In this document: piece after piece, positions 62,389-64,000 of the stretch
Layout: each line of letters starts with the position of its first letter
How positions within the stretch are numbered: position 1 is the stretch's first letter
DNA from: Pseudofulvimonas gallinarii
GTDB lineage: Bacteria; Pseudomonadota; Gammaproteobacteria; Xanthomonadales; UBA2363
NCBI RefSeq assembly: GCF_004343305.1
Contig: NZ_SMAF01000014.1
Coordinates: 1 to 64,000 of the forward strand
DNA: 64,000 nucleotides
Direction of reading: 5' to 3'
Translations under genes and position numbers: made by a program
The notes under the pieces: model-generated
Seen by the model: the letters and a program-made list of their open reading frames with translations, nothing else
The model's database searches: none
Told to the model about the DNA's origin: nothing

Positions 62389-62625
62389 TCAGATGCGTTC
62401 GCCGCGCGCACGCAGCTCGGCCAGCACCGAATCGATGCCCTTCTTGTCGATCGTACGCAGGGCGTGGTTGGACACGCGCAGCGACACGTAACGGTTCTCG
62501 CTCGCCACCCAGAACCGGTGCTCATGCAGGTTCGGCAGGAAGCGGCGGCGGGTCTTGTTGTTGGCGTGGGACACGTTGTTACCGGTCTGCACGCGCTTAC
62601 CGGACACCTGGCAGACTCTGGCCAT
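62389..62625 (-). CDS. rpmB: 50S ribosomal protein L28
   Basis: A 78-residue protein: [21 protein letters not shown], then T-R-R-R-F-L-P-N-L and a C-terminal [11 protein letters not shown]. The length equals that of E. coli L28. The ATG at 62623-62625 is the conserved start; the frame upstream is leader. Forms an operon with rpmG. A candidate RNA or attenuator hairpin lies 170-240 bases upstream on the same strand. Confidence 0.98.
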   Translation of the reverse strand: MARVCQVSGKRVQTGNNVSHANNKTRRRFLPNLHEHRFWVASENRYVSLRVSNHALRTIDKKGIDSVLAELRARGERI

Positions 62626-62794
62626 GGGAAACCTCGAAGACGAAAAGGGATACCGCCAGATGGCGGAAAGGCGCGGGATTATGCACGGCCCTGGCCGGAA
62701 ATGCAACCTGTCCGCACTGATCGCATGACGCACCGTCAGTTACGGATCGGGATTTCGCGGTCAGCTCAACGGGTGCCGCTCAAGGCGTCGGGCC

Positions 62795-62888
62795 AAAAAA
62801 GGCTGACGCCCGGTCAGGTTTCAGGAACAGGGGGGAATCCTTGCAACCGTGGGGGACCGGGCGTCAGTGTTTGGTTGAACACGAAACG
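62795..62888 (-). ncRNA. Candidate small RNA or attenuator with C-rich loop
   Basis: On the minus strand, CTGACGCCCGGTC (62855-62867) pairs perfectly with GACCGGGCGTCAG (62803-62815), and CC plus six T residues follow (62795-62800). The 39-nt interior can fold further (GGUU with AACC, AGGA with UCCU), exposing UUCCCCCCUGU in a terminal loop and CCCC at the stem base. TATAGT (complement of 62895-62900) could be a -10 element giving a transcript of about 94 nt; no good -35 was found. It could be a trans-acting C-rich-loop sRNA, or a leader attenuator for rpmB 170 bases downstream. Confidence 0.45.
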
Positions 62889-62963
62889 GAGCCGACTATA
62901 GCCCTGCCCGCTCCAACCCATTGCAAACATTTGTAAACCCAATGCATTCAAACACTTGAGGTG

Positions 62964-63932
62964 TCACCGTTCGTCGCGATCCCGGCTCCGCGAGGGCGTC
63001 CTGCGGGCCTCCCCAGCGGCGCGTGGTGAAGGCGTGGACGGCGTCGGCCGCTCCAGCCTCGGCGCCGGCGTGCCGCGCGTTTCCGTCCGCGGTGCCCGGC
63101 CCGGCGTGGCGGGCGTGAAGGTGCGTTCCCGGGGCATGCTCTCCGGCATCACCTGGCCGCGCATCGGCCGCTCCGGTGCCGGCAGGCCACGCCCGCGTCC
63201 CGCGTCAGGCAACGCGGAGCCGCCGCTTCGCCACGGCCGTTCGCGGGCGGGCGCCGGTCCGAAGGCGTCGCTGCCGAGGACAGGCAGGCCGCTTCGCCCC
63301 CGCTCGCGGTCGCGGGGAACGTAGTTGCGTGAAGGCAGACCACTTTCGTACCCGCGCTGTCCCGATGACGAAGCCGCCGCGCCGCGTGACGGATAGGCGC
63401 CGGTCGCACCCATGTTGCCGGCACGATGGCGGATCGGCACCGCGGCACCGCCCGTTCGGCCCATCCGGGACATGCGTTCGGCCGCGTTGCGGGCACTGCC
63501 GAAGCGGGCTGGATCATTGCCGGCGTTCGACTGCGTGCCGGCCCGGCGGCCGGCCATGCGGCGGTCCAGATGGTCGGTGCCGCGGTGCGGCTGGTAGCGC
63601 CACCAGTCGTAGTAGTGGTCCCAGTAGCTGCCGTAGTACGGCGAATACGGATGCCAGTGCCGCCACGCATACCAGGACGACCAGCCCATGCCCCAGCCGT
63701 AGTAGCGCGGGAAGTAGGTGACGCCGTAATGGAAGTGCGGATAGAAGAACGGGTCGTAATAGCTGTAGCGCAGACCCCAGAACAGCGAATCGTAAGGGTC
63801 GTACCACCGCACGTCCCGTTCATATCCGTAGTAGTAGTCGCCGCTGCCGCCGTAATACCCGTAGTCACGGTGCTCGACGGTGGTGCAGGCCGCCAGTGCG
63901 GCGGCGAACAGGATGATGACGAGCCGGCGCAT
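62964..63932 (-). CDS. Tyr/Trp-rich putative lipoprotein
   Basis: A 322-residue protein with lipobox L-A-A-C (Cys16). The first 115 mature residues are extraordinarily aromatic (for example Y-G-Y-Y-G-G-S-G-D-Y-Y-Y-G-Y and W-D-H-Y-Y-D-W-W-R-Y); the remaining ~200 are low-complexity, rich in Arg, Gly, Pro and Ser and likely disordered. No known domain is seen. Similar small aromatic lipoproteins occur in Xanthomonadales envelopes, from memory. The start ATG at 63930-63932 opens the signal peptide; the ten upstream codons of the same frame do not. The function is unknown. Confidence 0.72.
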   Translation of the reverse strand: MRRLVIILFAAALAACTTVEHRDYGYYGGSGDYYYGYERDVRWYDPYDSLFWGLRYSYYDPFFYPHFHYGVTYFPRYYGWGMGWSSWYAWRHWHPYSPYYGSYWDHYYDWWRYQPHRGTDHLDRRMAGRRAGTQSNAGNDPARFGSARNAAERMSRMGRTGGAAVPIRHRAGNMGATGAYPSRGAAASSSGQRGYESGLPSRNYVPRDRERGRSGLPVLGSDAFGPAPARERPWRSGGSALPDAGRGRGLPAPERPMRGQVMPESMPRERTFTPATPGRAPRTETRGTPAPRLERPTPSTPSPRAAGEARRTPSRSRDRDER

Positions 63933-64000
63933 GCGACACTCCCTCCTCGGGTTGTCGGCCAACCGTAGGCGTGCCGCGTTGAATAGCTACTGAATCGATT

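Overview
This 64 kb window comes from a high-GC gammaproteobacterial chromosome. The F1Fo-ATPase operon, glmU/glmS, metK, folE, recQ, rpmB/rpmG and a class Ia nrdAB operon all look gammaproteobacterial. The density of signal-peptide proteins ending in an [IL]F-x-(D/S)-(G/D)-(F/Y) tail points to the Xanthomonadales (Lysobacterales), perhaps near Rhodanobacteraceae/Dokdonella. That placement is inference; no marker gene was searched.

Layout. 1-0.24 kb: last part of an IS element. 0.77-6.9 kb (minus): a duplicated FtsX/MacB-type permease without ATPase, a three-gene phospholipid cassette (CDP-alcohol phosphatidyltransferase, acyltransferase, CTP transferase) with ATGA overlaps, and an MHYT sensor with a decayed GGDEF domain. 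7.4-9.8 kb: two secreted proteins with the C-terminal motif. 10-11.1 kb: YigZ plus a scar of two truncated genes. 11.2-20.2 kb: metK, a secreted lysyl-endopeptidase-like protease, folE, two tandem paralogous secreted proteins and recQ. 20.5-29 kb: CDF metal transporter, dihaem cytochrome c, an NG-repeat beta-helix protein, M28 and M1 peptidases, a DUF4130 protein and a YahK-type alcohol dehydrogenase.

29.2-33.5 kb: nrdA-nrdB-thioesterase behind a layered control region with two putative NrdR boxes over a sigma-70 promoter, then a cobalamin riboswitch. 33.5-40.3 kb: two tandem secreted beta-helix proteins, then, divergently, two paralogous lipoproteins coupled to a secreted von Willebrand A protein. 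40.4-40.75 kb: a dispersed palindromic repeat and about 15 degenerate 21-bp tandem units. 41-44.1 kb: an ECF sigma factor facing a membrane Ser/Thr kinase with TPRs. 44.8-50.5 kb (minus): glmS, glmU, and an unusual coupled pair, a trypsin-like protease with zinc ribbon and C-terminal domain plus an unrecognised partner.

50.6-58.3 kb (minus): complete atpIBEFHAGDC operon. 58.3-64 kb: DUF1232 protein, fatty-acid desaturase, an MHS-type transporter with a frameshift before its last helix, rpmB-rpmG, a candidate small RNA with a C-rich loop upstream of rpmB, and a Tyr/Trp-rich lipoprotein.

The best candidates for something undescribed are the coupled protease/partner pair (48.2-50.5 kb), the C-rich hairpin RNA (62.8-62.9 kb), the 21-bp repeat array and the lipoprotein/vWA operon. 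The nrd control region is the strongest regulatory finding.
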